Of a stretch of DNA of 64,000 nt, positions 1 to 12,297 are shown piece after piece. The stretch lies in the NCBI GenBank assembly GCA_903813345.2, contig CAIIXF020000012.1, positions 28,904,684-28,968,683 on the forward strand, written 5' to 3'. The stretch comes from Owenia fusiformis (taxonomy: Eukaryota > Annelida > Polychaeta > Sabellida > Oweniidae). Below the pieces are notes generated by a model. The model did no database searches. It worked only from the letters and a program-made list of their open reading frames with translations, and was not told where the DNA came from. Within the stretch, counting starts at the first letter, position 1. Every line of letters begins with the position of its first letter. The translations under genes were made by a program, and so were the position numbers.

Positions 1-79
1 AGTTTAAGAAATCATTTTGTGTGTTCATATATATGTTTTATATGTCTCTGGTTCATAGTTAGTAAATTTTGAATTTCAG

Positions 80-175
80 TTTTTGGAAACGAGAGAACGC
101 GTACGTGTTTTAGTGATGGATGGTATCCAAATGACAACAACTAATGAAGAGCGAAATTTCGTTATGGGGAACAGG
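80..175 (+). CDS. Candidate internal exon of a gene entering from the left
   Basis: A 96-nt open stretch lies between a 3' splice site (gaatttcag, AG at 78-79) and a 5' splice site (AACAGG|GTAAAT, GT at 176). It is 32 codons in one frame, phase 0 at both ends, and reads FLETRERVRV then LVMDGIQMTT and onward. I do not recognise the family. No partner exon can be identified downstream, so it could be a chance open frame or a fragment of a repeat. A tandem repeat unit starts exactly at its donor. Confidence 0.33.
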
Positions 176-360
176 GTAAATGATAATTTCATAAGCTCAG
201 TGAAAATATTGGTTTTTAGAAAATACAAGTGAAAGACAAACTAACATTTGTGATCATAATGATAGTGGGGAAAATATTAATTATTTCATGACTAAGTGAA
301 AATATTGATTTTTAGAAAATACAAGTGAAAGAACTAACATTTGTGATCATAACTGTTATG
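176..360 (+). repeat. Two units of a ~95-bp repeat starting at an exon donor
   Basis: Two diverged units share the core gtgaaaatattg, then tttttagaaaataca, then tttgtgatcataatga. The first begins with the GTAAAT donor of the candidate exon at 80-175. The same unit forms the longer array at 2600-3140, so it is dispersed in this locus. Confidence 0.6.
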
Positions 361-660
361 ATTCGGCCAGTGCGTAATTATATACAATTACTTTATTGTT
401 TATTTATTACTTATATCCAATATAAAATACTATTTAGTCCAGGAGTAAACGACTGAAAAACATTAAATTCTCAGAAATTTAGCTGGCCATAAATATTGTG
501 TCAATGACAGAACAGATTATCTTAATGTTTCAGTTTGAAATTCTATATCTCTGTTCATATGAGTATACTAGTAGATAGAATATCTGTATCAGCTATTTGA
601 ATGTGAAAGCAACTTTTAATACGTGTAGTTCAATGCAGAGTTTTTACATTTCAATTAGAC

Positions 661-952
661 CATAGGCATAGCCATGGGGGGGGGGGGTGCAATTGGCGAT
701 CGCACCCCCCCCCCCTCCCATAACCAATAAAATATAACCATGAGAAGAGCTTTGGAATGCTTTTTATTTGAAGCTTCTAGCTCAATTTATTATGAAGGAA
801 GTTGCATAAATTTTTGAAAAATTCAAGACACAGTAAATCTTAATTATTGGCTTTTTATGCCACAATCGCATCCCCTGACTGAAAATAGAATTTTTTTGGC
901 GATCGCACCCCCCCCCCCCCCCTGCACTGACTGAAAGCTGGCTACGCCCCTG
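661..952. mobile_element. MITE-like element with poly-C tracts
   Basis: The left end CATAGGCATAGCCA and the reverse complement of the right end, CAGGGGCGTAGCCA, match at 11 of 14 positions. Both ends carry long G/C homopolymers next to a GGCGATCGCAC motif. A possible 5-bp duplication (tagac) flanks it. A second, partial copy lies at 47750-47970. There is no coding capacity; it looks like a non-autonomous DNA transposon. Confidence 0.6.
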
Positions 953-2330
953 TAGACATTTCCATTCTTAAACTTCATATCCTGCAAATTCCTATATATG
1001 AGGCAATAAAATAAAATAAAGTTCTATCTGCATAATATCACATTGTGATCTAGATAGATAACTAGCTTGACTGACTGATATTCATTTGCCTTCATCATGT
1101 TATTTGGCTTACAATAGCCAGGATTTTGTGACTGGGAGGGGGTGGTTCATTTTTTAAATTCATGCAAAAATACTTCCCCACCCTCCCCCACACTCAAATT
1201 ACCTCATCTTACATTAAGTAATAAAGGTATCATAATTTGATCATTGTGGAATTTATTTTATGAAAGTTTAAGATGCAGAAATTGGTCATTGGTCTTTAAT
1301 TGGTCTTTAAAAAATAAAAGTATCTTGTATCATTATGAAATAAAATCACAACCATTTTTAGGGATAAACATGAAGTCCCATGCGCAAAAGTATTCAAAAT
1401 ATTTTCAAAGTCGTGAATTACTTATAACACATATCTAGACTTAGATACCCTTTGAGACAGTAATCCATTTAGGCTCATTCTATTTTCAAGATGACATCTG
1501 AATTCAACTTAGTTTTGAAGTGTGAACTCATTCTGATACTCATAGCATCTTTCTGTTTCACCTTTCAGGGCTGAGAATATTTGAGATGGCATGGTTTATC
1601 ATGATGGTGTGAACTAGGCATGAAGTATTAACTACCCTAATAAATTAATAATCTCATGTTTATTTGGTTTTAACAATGGCCATTGTCTCTATCAAAAAAT
1701 ATAATTATACCAAATGAAATTTGGTACTCCATTTTCCATTTTAGAATATTTAACTTGAAACTGGAGTAAATATTATATCTGTCTCTGGGTAGTATAGTAC
1801 ATGTATTGTATACTAGTAACATCTTATTTAGTCTTGAATACTTCAAAGAACACCAGATATTTGCCTTTAAAAATACATTGAATCAGACTGCAATCTGTCT
1901 ATGAGTGGAGGACAGTGAATTCACTCTAGACTAAAACCAAGATGACAAACCCATAACTTACATCTTATCTAAATAATCTGTCAACTTAAACACTAACGAG
2001 TTTTCCAGAGCTGATCAGATTTGATCAGAACTTTGCAGTTATCTGGAGGACTATATTTATGTTCAGCATATTCAGACATTGTAAAGATCTTGCTGCTTTC
2101 TTTTGATTAATGACTATTTAGACCTTAGTTTGCTTTAGTACAGGGGAATCCCTACGCTACTTTATTGAGCCAAAACAGAGATACATCAATGTAATTCTGA
2201 CAAGTTGTTACTTTCAACTACCAATCATAACGCAGAATTACAATTTGAATCTTGCTTACATAAGCATGATATCAGCAATATTCTTACTTAAATTTGCACA
2301 ATTTTGACTGGTAAAATAATGCATTTTACC
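953..2330. other. Non-coding stretch, nothing recognised
   Basis: AT-rich sequence without a convincing open frame, splice-bounded exon or clear element. Only short G-rich (about 1130-1145) and C-rich (about 1170-1190) runs stand out. Confidence 0.5.
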
Positions 2331-2333
2331 TGG

Positions 2334-2404
2334 TATATAAAGAGCCCAGCAAGATCTGATTATTCAGTAACTTTTACTCGATAACAACAACATCAACAAT
2401 GAAG
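2334..2404 (+). promoter_or_regulatory. TATA/Inr core promoter with short first exon
   Basis: A TATA box (tatataaag, 2334-2342) is followed about 30 bp later by an initiator-like TCAGT (2364-2368). Next comes a CAA-rich leader, an ATG at 2399, and after only five coding bases a strong donor ATGAA|GTAAGT (GT at 2404). This spacing is typical of a metazoan TATA promoter with a tiny first coding exon, as seen in some secreted-peptide genes. I could not find its second exon. Spacing is observed; promoter function is inferred. Confidence 0.4.
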
Positions 2405-2599
2405 TAAGTTTTATTCACTCACAACAATGCTAAACAATCGATGAAAGGAGAAACAACAAACAACCCCACTGAAACTCTGCTGATCGAATCAATCTCAAGA
2501 ATAAGAAGGATTGGAATTCAAAATAAAACAAGGAAATCAAATCAAAGGAGTCGGGTTCAATACAGGAGTCGGGAACCCTGGAGTACCGAAGCACCACAA

Positions 2600-3140
2600 G
2601 ATCACAGTTACGATACGTAACAATAATGATAATGGGGTAAATATTAATTTCATGGGCTTCGTGAAAATATTGATTTTTAGAAAATATAATGAAAGACAAA
2701 CCAACATTTGTGATCATAATGAGAATGGGGTAGATATCAATTTCATGGGCTTAGTGAAAATATTGATTTTTAGAAAATATAATGAGAGACAAACTATTTA
2801 TAATCATAATGATAATGGGGTAAATATTAATTTCATGGGCTTGGTGAAAATATTGAATTTTAGAAAAATAAATATCAATTTACAAGTGAAAATATTGATT
2901 TTTAAAACATCAAATTGAGAGGCGAACTAATAACATTCATAATCATATTGATAAGGGGGTGAATGATGATTCCATGGTCTTGGTGAAATTATTGGTTTTA
3001 AAAAAAGACTGAAAGGGCAAACTTACAGAAATAATCATTATGATCATGATAATGGGACAAATGTTTATTTCAAGAAATGAAAATGTTGATGTTTTTTTTA
3101 AAATCCAAGTGGCAAAATATCGTTCATATATAATCATGAT
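2600..3140 (+). repeat. Tandem array of ~93-bp units
   Basis: About five units of gataatggggtaaatatta, then ttcatgggcttagtgaaa, then atattgatttttagaaaa, then tttgtgatcataatga. They diverge toward the right. The unit is the same as at 176-360. The array holds open frames that read the repeat itself (NDNGVNINFMG); I regard these as non-genic. Confidence 0.75.
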
Positions 3141-3346
3141 AACATTAATTTCTTCTTTATACCAACCGTGTACATTATGACACTTCTCTTGTTACCAAAT
3201 TAGGTTGAGTCGAAGCAGCGCCTACTAATGACATTTTGGATCTCAAGTCGGAGATCACATTAATCAACCTAAACATCCAGTTTTCATCAGTTTTGTCTGG
3301 CGGGCAAGGTAAACTTGAAACTTGCTATATAATAGTACCCAGAACC

Positions 3347-3370
3347 AAGGACGTCTAGATAGACGTCCTT
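3347..3370. repeat. 24-bp perfect palindrome
   Basis: AAGGACGTCTA, GA, TAGACGTCCTT: an 11-bp perfect inverted repeat with a 2-nt centre. It would form a strong hairpin or cruciform. No function can be assigned. Confidence 0.8.
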
Positions 3371-3383
3371 GCCAGAACATAAC

Positions 3384-3707
3384 ATAAACATGAGCAAATA
3401 ATTTATCTACTTTCTTATTTATGTATTAATTCACAATTAATGTACAATTGTAACTCTCTTATATAAGAGGTAAATAAAGAATACAATACAACAGCAACTT
3501 GAAAATTCTGTATACGTCTTTAGCTAATATTTCTATAAACATGATCAAATAATTAATCTACTTTCTTAAATTTATTATTTATTTATTTATATGTATTAAT
3601 TCACAATTAATGTACAGTTGTAACTCTCTTATATAAAGAGTAAATAAAGAATACAATACAACAGCAACTTGAGAATCATGTATACGTCTTTAGCTAATAT
3701 TTCTAAA
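3384..3707. repeat. Two tandem copies of a ~155-170-bp unit
   Basis: Copies at about 3384-3537 and 3538-3707 share attaattcacaattaatgta, gtaactctcttatata, taaataaagaatacaataca and tatacgtctttagctaat. The second has extra (ttta)n sequence. Each carries AATAAA-like text (taaataaag), but there is no nearby gene end to support poly(A) use. Confidence 0.75.
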
Positions 3708-3765
3708 ACAGTCCATGGGTCGTTTTGAAGCTAAGAGAATTTCCAACAATTGATTTTCTTCATTT

Positions 3766-3905
3766 TTATGTCACCAACATACAGGCGGCGGTGACATATT
3801 GTTATAGTCTCCAACTTTTTGTGGCGACGGTTGGTGTTCGGCGGTTTGTGTTCGGCGTTTGGTGTTCCGCGTTCGTTTTTTATTATTCTATATTTATTTT
3901 GGAAA
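3766..3905. repeat. Dispersed repeat, 'GTCACC...GTTCGGCG' family, copy 1
   Basis: Contains tatgtcaccaacatac, gttatagtctccaacttttt and several ttcggcg/ggtgttcg words. The same blocks recur at 9767, 44470, 47147, 48607, 53450, 55180, 58005, 60395 and 62600. Other copies add catctgtaacaaatggcag and tgacattttgcatgttaat. The family has no coding frame; class unknown. Confidence 0.6.
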
Positions 3906-4984
3906 CAATCGCACCTTTTATCAAATTTTAGTGTATATTTTAACTGTTTCTCAATTCATTATTTTTTCGGTAAAAATCTAACAAACTATATTAAGATCAG
4001 TTCATTTTTAAAAAATCACAATATTAATGTCAGAATGTACTCGATGGGGACATATTTGAGGAGTTTTTCAGATATGTCAGTTGGGCAGATTAACAAATAA
4101 TTCATTATAAGAGTGTATCCCCCAGATGACGTTCTGTCCAATTTAACATGTTTTGAAAATCTTAGCAGCGTCTGCGTTGCAGCATTGAACCAGTCTTCTT
4201 ACTTATACCTTGATAAACCCGGGACATGAACCCACCTTTAGAAATAATTCTCAAATCGAATGGTCATTCAGATCATGGACCATGTTCAGATTTTAAAAGT
4301 TTGCAATGCTGGGAGCCTCCAAAATTATGAATTTGAGCACTACTCGTATAGTGTTGGAACGTCACCTATGTGAAGAAGCCATACGAGCACACACTTTATG
4401 AGATCGTGAAGGGCAAGTATTTCAAACAGTGGCCCTATGGTGCAGACTGCAGACATGCTTACATAAGTCAACTGAGCGGAAAGTTATCTAATAATGGAAA
4501 TTGTAAAAAAGTTGAAATAACTATTATAATACTGTAATATTGTATTGTATTGTATTGTATTGTATTGTATTGTATTGTATTGTGTCATAATACTTTTATA
4601 TTTCATTGGACATGAGGAAACTACAACTCCTGAAAATCAAAATAGTCTGAGAACGGCACAAGCTTTTCAAGTGCAATTTTCAATAGCTGTTCTAAATATA
4701 AATAGAGATTACTTCTGTGCAAAATGAAGAAAAATATATCAATGAAGCTTTAAAATGACTCATAGAATGAAAAATTTAAGAAATGAGATCCAAAGATTTG
4801 AAATAAAAATTTTGAAAAAATGTGAAATTTGAAAAAAGATTTGAATTTTGAAAAAGAATTGAAGAAAAGGTGATGAAAACCACTGTCTGTTTGACAATAT
4901 AATTCCAAGGTTATGTGCTCAGTAGAAATTAGAAAACAACAACTTTTAGGTCTAATTATTTATGTCCATACATACAAAAATAGC
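3906..4984. other. Non-coding stretch with a (TATTG)n microsatellite
   Basis: The only structured part is a pentanucleotide run of about ten TATTG units at 4533-4585. The 60-residue frame over it is a repeat artefact. Nothing else is recognised. Confidence 0.55.
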
Positions 4985-5115
4985 GACCCATAGGATATAT
5001 ATTCCTATGATTTTCTCGGCTATCATTTTTATCCACTCTTGGATATCGATGGAAATCGATATGGGCAATATCCATGGATAAAAATGGTAGCCCTCAAAAA
5101 ATCATAGGATATTCT
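4985..5115. mobile_element. Short foldback element
   Basis: Imperfect inverted repeats of about 35 bp. The left arm has cctatgattttctcggctat then catttttatcca; the right arm has tggataaaaatggtagcc then tcaaaaaatcatagg. They flank a small inner palindrome (tatcgatggaaatcgata). It would fold into one long hairpin. A tiny MITE is the simplest reading. Confidence 0.5.
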
Positions 5116-6969
5116 CTATATATACATTAGAAAGCACCGAGATATACGCTACAGATATCTCGAATTAAAGACGCTAAACGTAAGATTTTATTAACTTGGC
5201 CTAACTTATGTATGCGAAGTTATATGCAATCGATAACAGTCATCCTGTGTTGTACTTAATCTCATCACGCGGCGACCTCGTGAACTAGGCTCCCCCAAGG
5301 CTTATCGATTTTTAGTTTCAAATAGTACCTGGCACTAAGCCAGGCCCTTCTCATTGGATATTATACACCAATCAGATTCTTTTTCCTTATAGGGATAGCG
5401 TGAATCTATATTTAGACGTTTTCTAGCTTTATTCAGCCAATCAAGACGCGGTCCTTAATGATTACGTGTATTGAATGATATACTCGTTGCTTTTACCGCC
5501 CAATGTCACTCGAGCGAACACTTTAACGAAAGAAGGACATGTGTAATTGAAATATGGAGATAAATAGAGCCCGAATAGCAGGGATATAGCAGAATCTAAA
5601 TAGGTGGGTTTTAATTAAACTAAATTATCAGTACGGTGTGCGACGTTGCATTTCTTCTACTGGTCATTGGATATAATTGCTTAACATGGTTACGCGCCGC
5701 CGACGGAATAAAATGGATCTACATTACATAAATAAATTAGATGCCCTGGGATTAGATGTTTGGATAAACACATTACATTCCAAAATATAATCGCAGCTGC
5801 CTATTTCCCATATATCTATCTATAAGTACCACAGGTATTTCTGTATTCAAAGTTCGCAGTCGTCGAGTGGAATTCAATTTGGTCTCCATAACAACCGTCG
5901 CTAGGGTTGCAATAACGTGTAGCCATCAGCGTATTTTAAGCAGCCTATCTATAGCTTATACGTATGTACTCTACAGTTTGCGCTATAAATAAATGAGTCA
6001 TGGATTTGCTGAAGTGAGGATTGCCCAGTGTTAAAAAAGAGAATTTTCAGTGGATGAGAGTATACAAAATGTAAAATATACACATTTTAGAGATCTATCG
6101 AAGACAATATTGGAAACCATGTATGGCCTCCTCTACAATCAAAATACAAAATTGACACTTTAAATGATATATCAACCGGTAATCGCCTGCTGAAAATTAA
6201 TACCGAAATAAGTGTTATAAAACTTTCTGATGAATGATATTAAAACAGCTTAAGAACTCGAATTTATTTGCACAACGAAGAAAAAATGATTAATTTAAAT
6301 ACTGAATCTCCATTTGATTTTTCTGATGAAATCCAAAAATATATTTAGATAATTGAATTTTCTTAAATTGAATTATTTCATTATTGCCCAATTTTTATTA
6401 GTAATCTCATCCACTGATGTACGGTCTTTTGAAAATTATTTTATTTTTAACATGGAAAATCTTCACTTCAGCAAATCCGAAATACTTAGTGGATAAACTG
6501 AGTAGAAAGAGTTTTTTCGAAACTTACTCCCAGTTTGTCTCTACACTTCTTTCTCGCAATCTATCAAGTTCTGTTAAAGTATATCTGGTTTAACTGCAAA
6601 TGTCCAAAACATCATTTCCCGAGTATTCGGCGATTTTTCCCTCGCATTATACCCGGGAGCAATCATATAATTATTTTGGCAAGTTGAGGCATGTTGAGGT
6701 TACAAACATAGCGACACAACACTAACAGTGCGTTTAGTTGATATCTACTACAAGCCCCGAAATCACGAAGGAGATCGAAGATGTATCCCCGTTTCTCTAT
6801 TGATGAACAATGTATTTTTTTTATCTTTATAGAGATAGACTAAGGCACAAAAATATTAGAGTGAAGATTTAATCCAGATTCCTTTTTGTGATATTGTATC
6901 AGCGAAGCTTAACGAATCATTAATTTCGAATATTTTCTTAAATATTTATAGTGGTTGCATGAGTCAATG
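5116..6969. other. Non-coding stretch, nothing recognised
   Basis: Mostly unique-looking sequence without a supported exon. A CCAAT word (caccaatcag, about 5367) and several E-box-like words occur, but no aligned core promoter or first exon follows. Confidence 0.45.
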
Positions 6970-7209
6970 GAGTGATTTCGCAACTCACTTTCAGTAGTAT
7001 GTTTATTATTCCCGGATTACGTATAACTTATGAAGCGTTTGATTACGTCATCATTTATTGCAAAAGAATATCACACATGGACGACATTGGACGCATAGAG
7101 CTGCGCAATAAATGATGACGTTATCAAACGCTTCATAATCATATGTTAAACGTTATACGGGAATAATAAACAAGCTATAAGCGTATACAGTGAATTGCGA
7201 AATCTCTAA
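6970..7209. mobile_element. Foldback MITE, ~240 bp
   Basis: Inverted arms of about 90 bp. The left reads gatttcgcaactcac, then gtttattattcccg, then ttatgaagcgtttgatta, then cgtcatcatttattgc. The reverse complement of the right arm gives the same blocks with small gaps. No open frame is present. Target duplication is unclear. Confidence 0.65.
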
Positions 7210-8756
7210 TACTACTGCGTTTACCAGTTTACATTTTCTTGTCAAAGTCAAAGTTCGAGTCTCAATGTCTATTATGAGACTTACGGTCGATAACAATAAC
7301 TTAGCAATCGTCACCAGAGTTCTCATTTATGTCCTTTCAAAATTGGAATGGTTTCAACAAGTTTGATCCGGTTTTGACTGAGTTACGGAGAACTATTCAA
7401 GAATTCACGAAGAATGTTATCAAAACAAACAGCAGATGCGAGATGTTTACCATACGTTGTTCATATCTTTATCACCCAATGAGAGCTAAGTTATAATTAT
7501 AATACCTTGTTAACGGATGGGACCAGGTGGAATTACCCCGTCCTTCAAACCAACTTGCAAGTGTTATCTTCTCACTTATATGTCTTAACGTTCGTCACTA
7601 TGGTAACAGAGTAGAGGATCTGATATATCAGGTGGTAACCGTCTGTAAAGTGGACTTTGGTCATTATCATTGTTTTATCAGTATGCCGAAGACAACTCCA
7701 AGTTTGACGGATGGTTTAGTTTGTTTAAAGCGTTTTAATCGTACCGGCTTACCTCTGAACTCTTAAACATTCGATGGGTAAGCATCAGATCATGAGTTCA
7801 CGAACAGGTTAGTTGTGTAATAGGCTTACTAGAATAGTAGGCTAATGGTTAACAAGCTTAACGCTGACCCGCTGTTGAACCGCTCGCGTGATTCACAGCT
7901 CTTTACAAACTTCGGAATGATATTTGCATTGAGAAAGTCTAGTCTTGAAAACAACTTTGACATCGCATAGCAACGCAGTTCTATTATTGGTATGTCGATT
8001 TTATAGTTGTTTACTCAGCGGAATAGCCATACATTATTATAGCTTATTTTCCGTGCTATTAAACTAGCATAAGCACTCGCTCCTGCGATGTTTTTAATAC
8101 GGCGGCGACTTTAGGGGAATTTCTTTTGAGCGTTAAGTTGTAAAGATAATACTATTCAGCCTCATGGCGCCAAAGTTGACGGATAGGCCAAGAAAATTAA
8201 AATGTGTGTTTTACTTATGCCAATGGCAATACCTTACTATAAAAGCATCTTGATTCACAAGGTTTCAGTTTCACAAACTTATAATTTCCATTGACGTCAG
8301 ATGTATGAAAATGTGTCCTCCAAACTTTATTATTTTTTACCAACATAATTATAAAAATGTTAAACATGTGTTGTTCGTTAAATAAGTTGCACAGGTCACT
8401 GAACAAACTCGTTCTTTGAAAAAGTCAAATATAGATTTTATAAAGGGAAGTAGGGGCATCGTCGCTTTCCACTGGGTCTAGAGGTAGGAACAATCAAAAC
8501 CTTGTGAATCAAGATGAAGGAGGGGATGGGAGTCCAAGTAATAAAATATCGTCGACCACCAAAGGCCAGCATCTTCGTCTTTCAGGGTTTTATAACAAGT
8601 GTTAATGGCACCTTCTTACCTATATGAGCTATCCGTCACACTTTCCCGGGGTACACGACCATATGTTTTAGAAGAATGTGACTTTTCCCAAAAAGATTCC
8701 TGTCACTTAAAACTGGCCATTCTTTTTTGATATGACGATTAGAATATAATAATGCT
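7210..8756. other. Non-coding stretch with a weak open frame
   Basis: A 79-codon + frame at 7527-7766 has no recognisable motif and no supporting splice context. The rest shows no element I can identify. Confidence 0.4.
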
Positions 8757-8974
8757 TAACGACCGTTTTGAACTTGGTAATCGAAGTTGGGTTTATGAGT
8801 TTGATTATTCCTTTTTTACGACTTACAGCTGTCAACCTTCTCATCAAATTGCTAGGATTGTACCGTAAGTGCGGGCTGAAGCTAGATTATAAATTCATGA
8901 TAAACCATCCATCAATGTTAATGAGACATTTATTGCCCATTAACCCATGTTATTAAACCCATAGAGGCTAATAA
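8757..8974. repeat. 218-bp duplicated block, copy A
   Basis: Almost identical to 12080-12297, from the acggccgtttcgaac-like start (here acgaccgttttgaac) through gaggctaata. The flanks differ sharply. A short frame of about 60 codons is shared, but it has no motif. High identity at 3.3 kb distance implies a recent duplication or two insertions of one element. Confidence 0.85.
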
Positions 8975-11290
8975 CCACTTCGCTTTACGAATTTGATTCA
9001 TATTTATAATGAATAGTATAGTTTCCATATAGCTTTTGAAATCTCGCTTAATCTCGTTTTTCGTGAGATTTTAAGAGACTTGCATATTAGACCTCTAATG
9101 ACTTACATTACCTTCTTTTAAATGGCATATTTAAATTCAGTGAAATGTTTTCTCCTATAATAGCTTTGATTTACACAGTTATGTAATTTGAATAATTTTC
9201 TATAACAATTTAAAAAAACTTGGGCCAAATGTCCATAGATGCAATGCTAAAATTCTTTAAATCCGTGGATTATTTGTATGTCAATCAACATTTGCATGTT
9301 TAATCACAACAGATTCAACAAACACACTTTGATAAATCATGAAATTAAGCCACTTTTTCAAGATTTTAGCATGTAAATGAATGGAGCTCTAGCCCAAGTT
9401 AAAAGCTGAATAAAAGATGGCAGCACGAGATTTCATTGATTTTTCTGCTATTTAGAAACTATCCAATTTCCAACACACGTCTGAAGGGCAAATGTTTTCG
9501 TTGGAAATTTGTCAGTGAGTTCAATAAAAACATTTTAAAATAACGATAAATATTTACTTCTGAGAACAACAAATTCTGGATGAAGTAAACACATTATTTT
9601 AATGGAATGTTAGCAGCAATTTACTTTGCCATAATTGAAAACCACCGCAAGAACGCTGGTTCATGTAGATTCATTTTACAACTTATTAAATATTTATTTA
9701 CTTAATATAGGCTATTTATTTATACAGTGTAAATGGACATAAACAGAACAATACGTAGTGTTTAAAGTTCGGCGTCTGTAACACATGGCAGGTGGTGACA
9801 TTTTGCATGTTAAACCTTGTTCAAATATAAGTGTCTCTTTACAATATTTTTTCTCACACAATTCCATGCGATCCTTACATGTTCTTCATTTTTTTGTATT
9901 CGTTTGGCTTAGCTTCTTAAATAAAGTCACCCCCACTACTACTTGTGTTGAAATCTTTGGGTTGAAAATAATGTGGATTAGTGGTTATTTAGATAAAATT
10001 CAGCTTTGTGCCAAGTCCTAACAACGTTTTACAACGCCAAGACTTCAAAACACAAGTACATATATGGGGGTACGCCCAGAGTACAATACTTAAAGAAAAA
10101 TATGTCAATTCTGTGCGAAATTGGGCTGAAATATTGATCAGAATTTAGGGATAACGCAATTCCACACCTGAAGGTCAATCCCGTCTACTCTTTGCGAAAC
10201 GGAGTTCAAGAAGGATTGTTTGATACATGTACTTGTTTTTTTAAATGACCAAAATTTCTTGATTATTCTTTAACATAACAAAAGTAGGATTGGAATGGAA
10301 ATATTGTGCTTTTCGCAAGATTACTCTCAACAACAACAAATCAATACACTTTTCTTTGTTATACTGGTTTAAGTTAATTTATCTCTAATATCAACAATAA
10401 AAAACACAATTTGTTGACATGTGATAACCTTCTTATGGAATATCCGTTTAAAGTTCACATATCCGGTTATTTCCAAAACAGGATTTCCCTAATCAACAAT
10501 ATGAACTACTACTGTATAACCTAGGATTTATGTTCTCAATAAAATCCCCAAGTCTATGTTATAATACGACCCCAATTTAAAACTATGATGTGCATCTTAG
10601 ACTTCCAAGGGGGTTATAAGTTACATCTTGATTCACAGGATTCCAGTTGCTCTTACTCAAACAAAGTATTTCTGGACATCCTGTGTTTTACAATTCCTTA
10701 CAATAGAATTTTCACTGCATCATAGAATACCAACTATGGCAGTATCAGAGATTGTTCATTGTAACAACAGAGTAACAATACCTCATTTCAAAGGGCAACT
10801 TAGTGAGATCTTGGCCCATGGTAGCAAGTACTGAACGAAAACTATACGCACTGAACGATATCTCATTTCCCGGGGGATATTACCGGGCGGATAATATCCA
10901 TGATATGGCCCAGTTAGTACTACGACCCGCCATCAATAATGATTTTACTCATTTAATATCTGGTGGTTGTTTTTGTTTCAGATTACAGAAGATTTGGAGC
11001 TAACATTGTGATGTCCGTAGGTTGAGTTTCATAGCAAAGTTTGTCTGGAGGTCAACATTCTATTTAGGTAAAGTATTTCTCGCAGGCTGTAAGCCCAAAC
11101 GACAACACATCACTGTTGATACTGTGTGACATTTGCCGTCCCCTTTATCCCTTGGCTAATCTGTAACATGGAGTTTGAGCAGGGACATATTATTGCTTAT
11201 TAGGATTTCAAAATAGTTGTTTGAAATAGTCAAACGAACGAGATGGCCACATACTTCTCAAGTATTGAATATTCTTCTGGGATAGAAAGG
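8975..11290. other. Non-coding stretch with a dispersed-repeat copy
   Basis: A copy of the 'catctgtaacaaatggcag' family lies at about 9767-9835 (ttcggcgtctgtaacacatg, then gtggtgacattttgcatgtt). A small inverted repeat (aatctcgtttttcgtgagatt) lies near 9050. No supported gene. Frames of 66-78 codons at 9785-11003 have no motif. Confidence 0.5.
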
Positions 11291-11297
11291 AATACGC

Positions 11298-11470
11298 ATG
11301 GGCTGTTTACTTGGGTGGGCCCAGAAAAATAATTGGGCCCAAAAAAAAATTGGGAAAAAGGCCTTTAGGCTTCAAAAAGTGGGCCATTTTGGTCACTACT
11401 GGGCCTTTAAGGCCTTAATTTTTAATTTCAGGCCAAATTTTGAAGAAAATGGGCCTCAAAAGGATGTGTC
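11298..11470. mobile_element. Partial hAT-like MITE copy (GGGCCC-rich)
   Basis: Same internal sequence as the complete element at 18460-18787: tgggcccaaaaaaaaa, aaggcctttaggc, aaaagtgggcc, attttggtcactactgggcc, gaagaaaatgggcctcaaa. Both termini are missing. Confidence 0.65.
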
Positions 11471-12079
11471 CGTATATATGCCCTTTTGGTCCCTCAGTCA
11501 AATGTATGTGAACTATGGTTTTTATTACTGTCCTAGTTATATTTGATAAGTATATTTACTTTTTAACGAGTTTTGATGCATAATTAACCCCCTGCTGAGA
11601 GTCAAAATAAGTATCTTAACAAAAAAAATAGTCCTTATCATAGAAAAAACTCCAATGGCGACATGTATGACATACAAAGAAGAAATAATTTAAGACCCAT
11701 GAAGAATTAAAGAGAAAATCATATTTTTGAAATATATTTAATCTTTTATTCTTTATTAATAAGTGAAAAAATGAAAAAGATTGTTGGATTATGTAATGTT
11801 CTGACATTATATAGTCGTATATGGACTCGGGATGTTGAAATAAGTGAACAATGTAAAATAAGATTTTTGTGAGGCTATACTTGTAAATAAAAATAAATAA
11901 ATTTCAAAATTCCCCCAAAAATTCTCAAGATGTAATTGATCTCATTGTGAAAGCGAGGGGAACAAAACAGGGAATCTACTTTTTTGCCCTTAGTAAACTT
12001 TTATTTATCAATATATCCGTTTAAAGACTGTCTCGATTATTAATTAACCTATCCACAATACTGAAGCTAGATTATCGAT
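11471..12079. other. Non-coding stretch, nothing recognised
   Basis: AT-rich sequence without an exon, clear element or RNA gene that I can support. Confidence 0.45.
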
Positions 12080-12297
12080 TAACGGCCGTTTCGAACTTGG
12101 TAATCGAAGTTGGGTTTATGAGTTTGATTATTCCTTTTTTACGACTTACAGCTGTCAACCTTCTCATCAAATTGCTAGGATTGTACCGTAAGTGCGGGCT
12201 GAAGCTAGATTATAAATTCATGATAAACCATCCATCAATGTTAATGAGACATTTATTGCCCATTAACCCATGTTATTAAACCCATAGAGGCTAATAA
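12080..12297. repeat. 218-bp duplicated block, copy B
   Basis: Near-identical to 8757-8974. It ends at gaggctaata, exactly where the promoter-like segment at 12298 begins. Confidence 0.85.

Noticed and set aside
2511-2918. 135-codon open frame with three NDNGVNINFMG repeats
   Set aside because: The frame follows the 93-bp tandem unit, whose length is a multiple of three. There is no start context or splice support, and the same unit is non-coding elsewhere.
4545-4727. 60-codon frame starting MYCIVLYCIV
   Set aside because: It is a translation of the (TATTG)n microsatellite and its flank.
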